Of a DNA stretch of 22,368 bases, positions 6,352 through 13,209 are shown in pieces. Each line of letters starts with the position of its first letter. Position 1 is the stretch's first letter. The notes beneath the pieces were generated by a model, which was not told the DNA's origin, made no database searches, and saw only the letters and a program-made list of their open reading frames with translations. The position numbers were made by a program, and so were the translations under genes. The stretch comes from an uncultured Candidatus Woesearchaeota archaeon (GTDB taxonomy: Archaea; Nanobdellota; Nanobdellia; Woesearchaeales; 21-14-0-10-32-9): NCBI GenBank assembly GCA_903891505.1, contig CAITEO010000033.1, forward strand, positions 1 through 22,368, given 5' to 3'.

Positions 6352-7599
6352 ATGGATTTAACTTTAGTATTTATAATCATCACATTAATACTTATAGCTT
6401 TTTTTAGTGCAGCAGAAGCTGCAATTCTTAGCGTGCCGATAATTACTGCAAAGCAACTAGACTCTGCGCCAAAAAAAAGTAAGCGAGCGAAAAGTCTTCT
6501 ATATTTAAAAGAGCACATGAGTGAGACAATTATAACCATTCTTATATGCAACACACTTGCAAACATACTAAGTGCAGTTCTCACAACTCAGTATACAATA
6601 GATACATTCGGAGACAAACGCATTGCTATAGCAACAGGAATACTAACATTTATCACGCTAACTTTTGCAGAGATTATACCAAAAACATTTGCATCAAAGA
6701 ACATGAAAAAAACTGCCTTGATTGTTTCTCCAGTAATATTTGTTGTTTACAGAATACTAACGCCAATAGTTTGGTTCTTTGAATTAATCAGCAAAGGCGT
6801 AAACAAAATTGGAAAACGAGGAGAAAAAGAAGCACCGCTCGTAACTGAAAAAGAAATCAAATATTTAGTTAACATCGGCGAGAGCGAAGGAGAAATTAAC
6901 GAGCAAGAAAGAAAAATAATTCACAACGTATTCAAATTCAACGATACAACAGTAAAAGAAGTTATGACTCCAAGAGAAAAAGCATTTGTTCTTGAATGGG
7001 ATACAAAAATAAAAGAAGCGTTGCCTCTTGCAGCAGAACAAGGTTATTCAAGATTTCCTGTATATGATCAGAAAATAGATAACATCCGCGGAATCGTAAT
7101 CGTGCAAGATATGATGGACGCCATGCTTAAAGATGAAACTGATAAAACTCTTAGAAGCATAATTGTTCCAACAACATTTTTCATTGAGAATCAAAAAATA
7201 GATTACGCTATGCGCATGCTCCAATTAAAACATACTCACATGGCAATAATCATCGACAAAAAAAAGAAATTCCAAGGCGTAATAACCATGGAAGACTTAC
7301 TTGAAGAACTTGTTGGAGAAATATTTGACGAATCAGATAGAGTAGAACATCTTCTTCAGAAAATAGACAAGAAAGAATGGCTTGTTAATACACGTGCAGA
7401 CATTAGGACACTCAACAAAGAAATTGGCTTGCACCTTCCCATAAGCGATCACTTCAAATCGCTTGACGTATTTCTAAAAGAAAAAATAGACGATATAAAG
7501 AAAGGATCAGAATTCTACTTCGAGAAAGACAAAGCGACATTCACAGTTCGAAAAGTATTTGAAGACTCTGCGCAGCAAGTAATTGTCAAGAAAAAATAG
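6352..7599 (+). CDS. CNNM/CorC-family membrane protein (DUF21 - CBS pair - CorC_HlyC)
   Basis: This family handles Mg2+/Co2+ transport or efflux at the cytoplasmic membrane, often historically named hemolysin. The 415 residues show an N-terminal DUF21 membrane domain with hydrophobic segments at about 4-29, 59-81, 91-113 and 121-145, including the conserved FFSAAEAA and FAEIIPKTFA signatures. An acidic linker follows (about 178-200). The CBS pair starts at VMTPRE (205-210) and contains YSRFPVYD and GIVIVQDMMDAM in the first repeat and GVITMEDLLEELVGEIFDE in the second (about 309-327). The C-terminal 75 residues are a CorC_HlyC-type domain. All parts of the family are present and length is normal. 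The gene converges on sppA. Confidence 0.9.
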   Translation: MDLTLVFIIITLILIAFFSAAEAAILSVPIITAKQLDSAPKKSKRAKSLLYLKEHMSETIITILICNTLANILSAVLTTQYTIDTFGDKRIAIATGILTFITLTFAEIIPKTFASKNMKKTALIVSPVIFVVYRILTPIVWFFELISKGVNKIGKRGEKEAPLVTEKEIKYLVNIGESEGEINEQERKIIHNVFKFNDTTVKEVMTPREKAFVLEWDTKIKEALPLAAEQGYSRFPVYDQKIDNIRGIVIVQDMMDAMLKDETDKTLRSIIVPTTFFIENQKIDYAMRMLQLKHTHMAIIIDKKKKFQGVITMEDLLEELVGEIFDESDRVEHLLQKIDKKEWLVNTRADIRTLNKEIGLHLPISDHFKSLDVFLKEKIDDIKKGSEFYFEKDKATFTVRKVFEDSAQQVIVKKK

Positions 7600-7645
7600 A
7601 TAAATTAGAAAATACAAAAAATAAAGAATAAACTAATTACCCGCA

Positions 7646-8578
7646 CTACTTCATCTGAATCTGCGAGCCATCGTTGTTCAGAACTAGCGTCTTTCCAAGG
7701 CCTTGTCCCATTGCAAATCCGTGCGCGGCACTCGCGCCCATTAGTGTTTGAATGAAACTCTTTGGTTGTTCAACCCTGTAAGGAACTATTTTTTCGCCCA
7801 TTCTTGTTTGCAAGTAAGCTGTTGCTTCATCTATTCCGCCGAATTCGTCAATTAAATGCAAATCTTTTGCTTCTGTTCCAATATAGAACATTGCTGAACT
7901 TATTTCTGATTTCTCCTGTCTTGTTAAGTTGCGTGATGTTGCAACATCCTCTAAGAAGAATTGTTGCATGTTTGCTATCTTAAATTCTATTGCTGCCTTT
8001 TCCTTATCAGTCATTGGCCTGTATGGAGTCATTATATCTTTGTTATCTCCTGCGACTAATCGCTCGTATGTAACATTATATTTATTCATAATCCCGTAGA
8101 ATCCTACGTATGATGAAAGCACTCCAACACTTCCTACAACAGACATTTCGTCTGCGACGATGTGATTTGTGCTAGATGCTGCCCAGTACGCGCCTGATGT
8201 TCCCATTTCGCGAATCACTGCAACATTTGGCTTCGTCATGTTCTTGATCGCTTTTGCTATTTCATGACTTGCAACAGGACTTCCGCCTGGACTATTTATT
8301 TCAAAAATAACTGCTTTGATATTTTGATTCTGCTCTGCATCTTTTATCTCGCTAACTATATCTTGCGATGACGCGCCACCAGAACTAAAAATAGAATCAT
8401 CAACGTTGCTGATAATTTCTCCATTGATAGGTATTATCAACGTGTTGCCTGATGCAGAACCATTTTCGTTGCCTGAAAATACACCTATTATGATAGCTGC
8501 AATTGTGCTGAAAAAGAACAGCACTATTAGTATAATAACTATGACCGGCCAAGGGTTTCGTTTTTCGTCTTTTGCCAT
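7646..8578 (-). CDS. sppA: Signal peptide peptidase SppA (S49 family, short form)
   Basis: SppA is a membrane-anchored serine protease that degrades cleaved signal peptides. The 310-residue protein has one N-terminal membrane helix (about 11-33) and an external S49 domain. The oxyanion segment is FEINSPGGSP (about 92-101), the nucleophile is Ser128 in MGTSGAYWAAS, and the likely base is Lys180 in GDNKDIMTPYRPMT. This Ser-Lys pair and the half-length single domain are as in archaeal and Gram-positive SppA. A GGAG site precedes the ATG. The gene lies 62 bases downstream of the RDD-protein gene on the same strand, so a shared transcript is likely. The C-terminus (AHGFAMGQGLGKTL) is Gly-rich. Confidence 0.92.
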   Translation of the reverse strand: MAKDEKRNPWPVIVIILIVLFFFSTIAAIIIGVFSGNENGSASGNTLIIPINGEIISNVDDSIFSSGGASSQDIVSEIKDAEQNQNIKAVIFEINSPGGSPVASHEIAKAIKNMTKPNVAVIREMGTSGAYWAASSTNHIVADEMSVVGSVGVLSSYVGFYGIMNKYNVTYERLVAGDNKDIMTPYRPMTDKEKAAIEFKIANMQQFFLEDVATSRNLTRQEKSEISSAMFYIGTEAKDLHLIDEFGGIDEATAYLQTRMGEKIVPYRVEQPKSFIQTLMGASAAHGFAMGQGLGKTLVLNNDGSQIQMK

Positions 8579-8608
8579 ATTAATCTCCTCATTAATGTTC
8601 TAATCAAT

Positions 8609-8650
8609 CTAATCTTCAATCAATCTAACTAATCTTCCAACTAATCTTCT
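8609..8650. repeat. Three short direct repeats between the RDD and sppA genes
   Basis: CTAATCTTC occurs at 8609, 8629 and 8641, the last overlapping the RDD stop codon, with related AATCAATCT words between. This looks like local slippage in a low-complexity spacer; no function is suggested. Confidence 0.4.
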
Positions 8651-9138
8651 AAAATAGTATTTGTCTCTGTTAATCTTTCAAGTAATCTTTTCTTCTTTAT
8701 TGCAAGATATATTGGTTCTATTATCCAAAATAGTGTGAATGGAAAAGCAGGTATTACAAACATGTTTCTAACTGCGCATTTCCAAAAAGAGACTTCCTTT
8801 CCTAACTCTTTATTTCCTTCTCCTTCATCAAGTTTTATTCCAACTAGCAGCATACCCGGCGTTCTTCCAAGAGCATACTCGAAGAGAACAAAATATACAA
8901 ATGAAAATACACCCATCAATAATATCAATAAATACAATCCATGAGGCAAACCATTTTGGATGCTAGCTTCCCATGAAAATGAAGCAACATATTTGTTTAT
9001 TATTCCTGAAAATGCACTATAAACTACAAGGTCGAGCATGAGTAAATCTGCTATGAAGCCCATCATTCTTCTAAAAAACCCTGCATTCATCTTAGGATTT
9101 ATTTTTCCCAAATTTGCTATCATTTCATCAGGATGCAT
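8641..9138 (-). CDS. RDD-family membrane protein
   Basis: RDD proteins are small multi-helix membrane proteins, some of which take part in ion transport. The 165-residue sequence carries the defining pattern: FFRRMMGFIADLLMLD at 21-36 (Arg, Asp31, Asp36 in the first helix), a second helix at about 67-87, the signature ALGRTPGMLLVGIKL at 89-103, and a third helix at about 122-147. The start at 9138 (MHPDEM) is preceded by a weak TATA-like box (9163-9173) about 30 bases upstream, so this gene probably leads the RDD-sppA unit. The substrate is unknown. Confidence 0.85.
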   Translation of the reverse strand: MHPDEMIANLGKINPKMNAGFFRRMMGFIADLLMLDLVVYSAFSGIINKYVASFSWEASIQNGLPHGLYLLILLMGVFSFVYFVLFEYALGRTPGMLLVGIKLDEGEGNKELGKEVSFWKCAVRNMFVIPAFPFTLFWIIEPIYLAIKKKRLLERLTETNTILED

Positions 9139-9243
9139 ACATATGGGAATACAGAAGGGTTTTTAGATATTTCTATAATTACAATTCACATATTCGAATC
9201 CGTATCTACTTTTGTTATAATTTTCTACTGCAGACCTACAAAG

Positions 9244-9253
9244 ATTTATAAAC
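9244..9253 (+). promoter_or_regulatory. TATA box of the aIF1A gene
   Basis: ATTTATAAAC is centred 27 bases before the ATG at 9275. The match and spacing are as good as those of uS7 and eS8. Confidence 0.7.
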
Positions 9254-9274
9254 AACTAGTCATTCTTCAAAATC

Positions 9275-9613
9275 ATGGTTAACGAGCACAATGCACCTGA
9301 AGAAGGATCTGAAGAATCGTTCGAAAGAGTTAAACTTCCACGGGGCAATGAAGTTCTAGGTGTGCTTGATGCAAGACTTGGCGCATCACGTTGCGATGTT
9401 AAATGCCTTGATGGTAAAACAAGAAATTGTAGAATACCAGGTAGACTTAAAAGAAAACTTTGGGTACGACCTGGTGATTTAGTGTTAGTTGAGCCATGGG
9501 AATTTGGCGGCGATGATAAAGGTGATATAATTCACAAGTACAAACCAGTTCAAGTTACTTGGCTTAAGAATAAAGGCTACCTTGACAGATTACAAGATCT
9601 TGAAGATTTCTAG
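9275..9613 (+). CDS. eif1a: Translation initiation factor aIF1A
   Basis: aIF1A binds the A site of the small subunit and promotes scanning-like selection of the start codon with aIF1 and aIF2. The 112-residue product has the S1/OB fold core: LPRGNEVLGVLDARLGASRCDVKCLDGKTRNCRIPG in segments at about 21-56 (including the family-typical LGxxRxxVxCxDG pattern), KRKLWVRPGDLVLVEPWEF (about 59-77), and DKGDIIHKYKPVQVTWLKNKG. An acidic N-terminal tail (EEGSEESFE) replaces the basic tail common in other archaea. Length is normal. The promoter indicates a leaderless mRNA. It is transcribed away from the RDD gene and converges on lspA. Confidence 0.95.
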   Translation: MVNEHNAPEEGSEESFERVKLPRGNEVLGVLDARLGASRCDVKCLDGKTRNCRIPGRLKRKLWVRPGDLVLVEPWEFGGDDKGDIIHKYKPVQVTWLKNKGYLDRLQDLEDF

Positions 9614-9678
9614 AGACCACATCTAAGAATGTTCTTTTAATTTTAACCCGCTTTATTTTTTATTATTACCTTTTCTTC

Positions 9679-10212
9679 CTATCTTTTCTTTTCTTTCTTC
9701 TCTTTTCGCTCAACATAAATCTGTCTAGCAAACATCAAGATAAGTCCAGCAACACCTATTGATATTAGCGCATCTGACAAATTAAATACTGGGAACCAAC
9801 CAAGATCGACAAAATCAACAACGTGTCCGTAGAATATTCTATCAATCAGATTACCAAGTGTTCCAACAGTTAGAAACATCAAGCACGAGTAACCTCCCTC
9901 AAATTCGCGCCTATAATACCATATCAGGAAAAGAAAAACTATTGATACAAGTACCATAACAAGAGTCATTCCCTGAAGCAATCCAAAACTCATTCCTGTA
10001 TTTGTTACTAAATGAAATGATATCCAACTAAAATAATAGCTATTTGCTTGAAAATAATTTTTCGAGAATTGATCTAAGATAAGAAGAACCACACCAATAA
10101 CTACGAGTATGATTGTGGACACATAACTAATATAATGCTCCTTTGTCTTATTTGACTTACCAAGGATATTTTTTTTGTTGTCCTTCTTGTTGTTGTCTTT
10201 CAAGATTATCAA
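9679..10212 (-). CDS. lspA: Lipoprotein signal peptidase (signal peptidase II, A8 family)
   Basis: LspA is a membrane aspartyl protease that removes signal peptides from diacylglyceryl-modified prolipoproteins. Four hydrophobic segments are seen (about 30-47, 62-79, 82-100, 141-165). Family motifs are DQFSK (47-51), NTGMSFGL (71-78), GNLIDR with catalytic Asp124, and VVDFVDLGWFPVFNLSD with catalytic Asp147; the last motif reads FNLSD where FNxAD is usual. The annotated ATG gives 177 residues and a 56-base overlap with the upstream gene, but the first 30 residues are Lys/Asn-rich and atypical. A GTG at 10122 would remove the overlap, and a strong AAGGAG lies six bases before an in-frame ATT at 10131. 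The true start is uncertain. This enzyme is rarely reported in archaea. Confidence 0.85.
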   Translation of the reverse strand: MIILKDNNKKDNKKNILGKSNKTKEHYISYVSTIILVVIGVVLLILDQFSKNYFQANSYYFSWISFHLVTNTGMSFGLLQGMTLVMVLVSIVFLFLIWYYRREFEGGYSCLMFLTVGTLGNLIDRIFYGHVVDFVDLGWFPVFNLSDALISIGVAGLILMFARQIYVERKEKKEKKR

Positions 10213-10633
10213 GCCTGTGGTTTAAATTTGTAAGTTCTGAACGTATAGTGTCAAGTTTTGAAAGAATTAATTGTATATCCTTTGACAAATCTTGCGTTGG
10301 CGCAAGATTTTGTGATTGGTTGAATGACCCTTGCGAAAATCCTTCCGCTTTTGGTTGAATTTTTGGATTTCCAAAACTATCAAATCCAGGCGATGGTTGT
10401 TCAAATCCACCCTCAAAACTCGAACTTTGCGAATTCACCTCAGGCATTCTAAGTCCTGAGTTCAAATCCTGATTTCCTCCTAACTGAAACGGATCCTTGA
10501 ACAAATTTTGATTTTGCCCTGGTAAACCCCCCATTGATTGATTGCCAAGAGACTGATTGTTCAAATCAGAATTACCAAAACCCGACCCCAATCCAGCCTG
10601 GTCACTTTTTTTTCTATTAAACAAACCCATCAT
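10157..10633 (-). CDS. Asn/Gln-rich protein with C-terminal coiled coil, function unknown
   Basis: The 158-residue protein begins MMGLFNRKKSD, then about 90 residues of low complexity rich in Gly, Asn, Gln, Ser and Pro (repeated GNQS, LGNQ and FGN-like units), probably disordered. Residues about 115-150 (DIQLILSKLDTIRSELTNL, then NHRLDNLERQQQ) form a clear heptad coiled coil. This layout suggests an oligomeric scaffold or adaptor. A GAGGT site lies just before the ATG pair and a TATA-like TATTATTAAATAG lies at about 10664-10676. It overlaps or abuts lspA and lies below the 263-residue membrane protein gene on the same strand. No named family recognised. Confidence 0.7.
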   Translation of the reverse strand: MMGLFNRKKSDQAGLGSGFGNSDLNNQSLGNQSMGGLPGQNQNLFKDPFQLGGNQDLNSGLRMPEVNSQSSSFEGGFEQPSPGFDSFGNPKIQPKAEGFSQGSFNQSQNLAPTQDLSKDIQLILSKLDTIRSELTNLNHRLDNLERQQQEGQQKKYPW

Positions 10634-10718
10634 TTACCTCTTTTTTAATAATCCTTGACTTGTACTATTTAATAATATTTTGTTCTGCGTTTATATTTTT
10701 ATTGCTTCCAACATCAAT

Positions 10719-11510
10719 TTAATTAGTTCCATTAGTAGAATTATTTTGTGTTGTCAACAATTTATCATTTAGTCCAGGCATTAATTTGAGCACACTACTA
10801 GGAACAAATTTTATTATTTTCAAAGTCATAAGCTCAGGATAAATTTGTATTTTATTCGTTCTAACCCCAGTAAGTAGGAATGTCCCTTTTGTTTTTGTAG
10901 TCTCTTCAGCGAAAAGATTATAGAATACTTTGTTTTTTACATCAAGATCATCATTAAAACTATTCTCGAGTTTTATAGCGAAGGATTCATCTTTACTTCC
11001 TGCAGCAGCTACAAGCACATCCGTGCAACTCTTCAATTCGCTGCAACCAAATAGCGCATTTACTGCTGATTCATCCAATGTTATATTTAGCGCATCAGTT
11101 ATCTTAAGAGATTTGTTGTAAAAATAACTACTATCAATAATCACAATCAACCCTTCTTTGTTTAAGTTAGATAAATTATCTGCCTGCAAAGCAGCATCAG
11201 CCACAGAAATTTGATCCCTGCTAAATAGACCAAGTCCGCCAGTATCAAGCACCTTATCTTGACTTTGACCATACTTGAATCCAGCAACTATATTTCCTTT
11301 ATGACTTAGAAGAATTGTCTGTTCCTTCCCTATGCTTCCTTTTATTTTTCCTGCATCAAGGTAAACAAAAAACCCTAGAACCATTGAGACAAATAACAAA
11401 AGCAGAACCACAACTCCAAGTGCCTTAAGGAACCCTCTTAAAATCTTAAAAAATATGAAGAATGCAACAACTGCTATGATGAGAACTAATATAATTGTTA
11501 TTGAAATCAT
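10719..11510 (-). CDS. Membrane-anchored protein of unknown function, 263 residues
   Basis: Two closely spaced hydrophobic segments (about 2-21 and 29-51) anchor a C-terminal domain of about 210 residues. That domain alternates beta-like strands (TILLSHKGNIVAGFKYG, GLIVIIDSSYFYN, KGTFLLTGVRTNKIQIYP) with helices. It has a Cys pair at 156 and 162 (FGCSELKSCTD) that could form a disulfide outside the cell. The C-terminus is Asn/Thr-rich. A GAGGGA site precedes the ATG at 11510. The TATA-like GTTTAAATAA at 11661-11670 implies a leader of about 130 bases, unusual among the leaderless genes here and filled by a 12-bp tandem repeat. No family recognised. Confidence 0.75.
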   Translation of the reverse strand: MISITIILVLIIAVVAFFIFFKILRGFLKALGVVVLLLLFVSMVLGFFVYLDAGKIKGSIGKEQTILLSHKGNIVAGFKYGQSQDKVLDTGGLGLFSRDQISVADAALQADNLSNLNKEGLIVIIDSSYFYNKSLKITDALNITLDESAVNALFGCSELKSCTDVLVAAAGSKDESFAIKLENSFNDDLDVKNKVFYNLFAEETTKTKGTFLLTGVRTNKIQIYPELMTLKIIKFVPSSVLKLMPGLNDKLLTTQNNSTNGTN

Positions 11511-11558
11511 GGATTGTTCCCTCTTGGTTTATCTCAGGTCCTATTTTTTCCTGTTCTG

Positions 11559-11630
11559 CCTTTTTATCTACCTTTTTATCTTCGTTTTTATCTATCTTTT
11601 TATCTACCTTTTTATCTACCTTTTTATCTT
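11559..11630. repeat. Six 12-bp tandem repeats in the leader of the 263-residue gene
   Basis: Six back-to-back units of the form CCTTTTTATCTA run from 11559 to 11630, with changes confined mostly to the first and last two bases. On the minus strand they read as AAAAAGG-type repeats just after the predicted transcription start, and would encode KKVDKK-like repeats in a short frame that overlaps the next gene. Confidence 0.8.
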
Positions 11631-11660
11631 TTTCTTCTCGCAATAATATTTGGTGATGGC

Positions 11661-11670
11661 TTATTTAAAC
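11661..11670 (-). promoter_or_regulatory. TATA-like box upstream of the 263-residue gene
   Basis: On the minus strand GTTTAAATAA is centred at about 11666, predicting transcription from about 11640. That leaves a leader of about 130 bases before the ATG at 11510. Confidence 0.45.
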
Positions 11671-11799
11671 ATTACTATTTTATTACTCGCCACGAGCTAA
11701 ACCGCTGATAATAAAGAGCAAATAATAAATAGCAAATAATAATCAGTATTGACTAAAAATAAGACAAGAAATAAGTCTCATAATCTCATAATCAAAAAG

Positions 11800-11810
11800 T
11801 ATATAAAATA
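11800..11810 (+). promoter_or_regulatory. TATA box of the 301-residue membrane protein gene
   Basis: TATATAAAAT is centred about 26 bases before the ATG at 11830, consistent with leaderless transcription. Confidence 0.65.
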
Positions 11811-11829
11811 GGAAGCAGGAACTACATAC

Positions 11830-12735
11830 ATGGGTGAGACTCAGTCTAGACTAAAAAGAGTTCTATTTGAAGGATTCTCAATTTTTGCACTAATAGTGCT
11901 ATTCATAATTATATTATTCTCAGCACTAAACACAGGCGCGCCTCTTATATTTGTAATTCTTGGCTTTTTGCCAACACTAGTCACGATAATACTCTGCATC
12001 TTAATTTTTGACGGAACTCTTTATTCAATGATAATACTTTGGCTAGTTCCATTCGTGCTTTCAGGATTGTTCTTCCTAATAGGCAGCGGCAAAACACTAT
12101 CTGGCCTCGGCATGGACGTAGGTTCACTTGTTGCCATAAACATAGTATTCTCAATTATATACTTGGCACTTTTCCTTATACTAGTCAAACTACTTTCAAC
12201 AAACGAGCACCACAAAAAAACTGAAACTAATGAACATCACGAAGGAATAAATCAAGAAGGAACACATCACCCAGAAGACCATGTGCCTTTGCATGCGATG
12301 AAACATATTGACAAACCCGAGATAATAAAAGAATATGTTTCGTCAATCGAGGACAAATCAAAAGCACTCAACTTTGTAATAGGTAGAGTTTACAACAAAT
12401 ACCATGGAGGCTCAAAGCAATTCAGAGAAAAGCTCTCACTAAAACCTCAATGGTACAACGAGTTCTCACAAGCACTGCACAACGAACAGCAACCAGATAA
12501 GAAAAAACTTCTAATTATACTTGCGCACATTGATACACAATTGAATCTTCTTCACAGATCAGAGCGAGATATGATGACTGATGATCAATTAGCATCACTC
12601 AAGAATCTTGTGCGAGACCCAGATGGAGTTGATAGCATTCTTGAAGTATTAAAGAAAAATGATAAAGACCCAGTTGAATCATACTACGAAGGCGCAAAGG
12701 AATTCTGCCTCAAGTTGAAAGACATTCTAAGTTAG
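11830..12735 (+). CDS. Four-helix membrane protein with His-rich linker and soluble C-terminal domain
   Basis: The 301-residue protein has four predicted membrane segments (about 13-33, 38-60, 64-85, 99-121). Next comes a polar linker rich in His and Glu (about 125-158, with repeated NEHH and THHPEDH), which could bind metal. The C-terminal soluble domain of about 140 residues is helical and charged (KALNFVIGRVYNKYHGGSKQFREKL, then LLIILAHIDTQLNLLHRSERDMM). With an even number of helices and a short N-terminus, the C-terminal domain is most likely cytoplasmic. I do not recognise the family. The 3' end is followed 15 bases later by element copy 3. Confidence 0.75.
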   Translation: MGETQSRLKRVLFEGFSIFALIVLFIIILFSALNTGAPLIFVILGFLPTLVTIILCILIFDGTLYSMIILWLVPFVLSGLFFLIGSGKTLSGLGMDVGSLVAINIVFSIIYLALFLILVKLLSTNEHHKKTETNEHHEGINQEGTHHPEDHVPLHAMKHIDKPEIIKEYVSSIEDKSKALNFVIGRVYNKYHGGSKQFREKLSLKPQWYNEFSQALHNEQQPDKKKLLIILAHIDTQLNLLHRSERDMMTDDQLASLKNLVRDPDGVDSILEVLKKNDKDPVESYYEGAKEFCLKLKDILS

Positions 12736-12750
12736 AAAATTCGCGGACGG

Positions 12751-12850
12751 ATAAGTTATAGCGCCAAGCTCGCCACTGAAATAAAACATCTAATCAACTA
12801 GACTCGTAATTACATAGAAATCAAATCTTTCGGCGAGCGCGCTAACTTAT
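12751..12850 (-). repeat. Copy 3 of the structured intergenic element (central CGAGTCTAG, minus strand)
   Basis: ATAAGTTA (12751-12758) pairs with TAACTTAT (12843-12850), GCGC (12761-12764) with GCGC (12839-12842), and GCTCGCC (12768-12774) with GGCGAGC (12832-12838), 19 pairs in all. The bulges are two bases (12759-12760) and three bases (12765-12767), both on the same strand. Read on the minus strand, CGAGTCTAG (12806-12798) sits in the 57-base interior with 25 bases before and 23 after. Position of the motif, stem lengths and side of the bulges match copies 1 and 2, although the stem sequence differs. Confidence 0.72.
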
Positions 12851-12885
12851 TGAACGCACAATTATTCTAGTTAATTCTACAAAAA

Positions 12886-12896
12886 CTATATAAAAC
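12886..12896 (+). promoter_or_regulatory. TATA box of tRNA-His
   Basis: CTATATAAAAC is centred about 29 bases before the first base of the tRNA, leaving a 5' leader of only a few bases. Confidence 0.65.
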
Positions 12897-12919
12897 ATCC
12901 CTGATTCTGACGTAATCAT

Positions 12920-12995
12920 GGTGGCTGTAGTGTACCGGTTAGCATCGGAGTCTGTGGAACTCTGGGACGGGGTTCGATTCCCCGCAGCCGCCCCA
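12920..12995 (+). tRNA. tRNA-His (anticodon GTG) with encoded G-1 and CCA
   Basis: All arms fold. The acceptor is GTGGCTG (12921-12927) with CAGCCGC (12985-12991), including a T-G pair. The D stem is GTGT/GCAT with wobble pairs. The anticodon stem is GGAGT/ACTCT with loop CTGTGGA and anticodon GTG at 12954-12956. The variable loop is GGGA, and the T stem is CGGGG/CCCCG with loop TTCGATT. The base before position 1 is G and the discriminator is C (12992), giving the extra G-1:C73 pair that HisRS recognises. CCA is encoded at 12993-12995. There is no intron. The HisRS gene lies 215 bases downstream, linking substrate and enzyme. Confidence 0.95.
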
Positions 12996-13007
12996 TAACC
13001 AGTACGC

Positions 13008-13027
13008 AAAACACGCTTCGCGTTTTT
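13008..13027 (+). terminator. Hairpin plus T-run after tRNA-His
   Basis: AAAACACG (13008-13015) pairs with CGCGTTTT (13019-13026), with one A-C mismatch and a CTT loop, 13 bases after the tRNA; the last five Ts form a T-run. It overlaps the 5' arm of element copy 2. Confidence 0.5.
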
Positions 13028-13119
13028 GTGGTCGCTCGCTATCAATTACTAATTGGAGAACAAAACCGAGTCCAGCAGTGTCTCACGTTTTTTCTTGAGG
13101 CGAACAGGACCACAACAAA
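13025..13119 (+). repeat. Copy 2 of the structured intergenic element (central CGAGTCCAG)
   Basis: TTT (13025-13027) pairs with AAA (13117-13119), GTGGTC (13028-13033) with GACCAC (13108-13113), and GCTCGC (13034-13039) with GCGAAC (13100-13105) with one C-A mismatch. Bulges are AG (13106-13107) and AAC (13114-13116), the same bases and positions as in copy 1. The 60-base interior carries CGAGTCCAG at 13067-13075 with 27 bases before and 24 after. The inner stem is inverted relative to copy 1 (GCTCGC versus GCGAGC on the 5' side) yet still pairs. A second possible partner for the T-run, CCACAAAAAGC, follows at 13120. Confidence 0.72.
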
Positions 13120-13171
13120 CCACAAAAAGCTCTGCTTTTTGGGTCCCAAAAATCTCTTAAGATTTTTGTGG
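13120..13171 (+). repeat. Two adjacent hairpins before hisS
   Basis: AAAAAGC (13124-13130) pairs with GCTTTTT (13134-13140). Then CAAAAATCT pairs with AGATTTTTG (9 bp, loop CTTA) within 13145-13171. The outer words CCAC (13120) and GTGG (13168) are also complementary, so the two hairpins could sit on one closing stem. No good TATA box lies between here and the hisS ATG at 13210 (only a weak GATAAAC near 13186), so hisS may be read from upstream through this region. Confidence 0.5.
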
Positions 13172-13209
13172 AAACGCTGCGCTAATGATAAACTGAACGA
13201 GAATAAATC

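Noticed and set aside
11559..11630. CRISPR array
   Set aside because: The units are 12 bases in direct tandem, without spacers; no cas genes are present.
11446..11643. 65-residue Lys/Asp-repeat frame upstream of the 263-residue gene
   Set aside because: It needs a TTG start at or before the predicted transcription start, consists mostly of 12-bp repeat translation, and overlaps the next gene out of frame.
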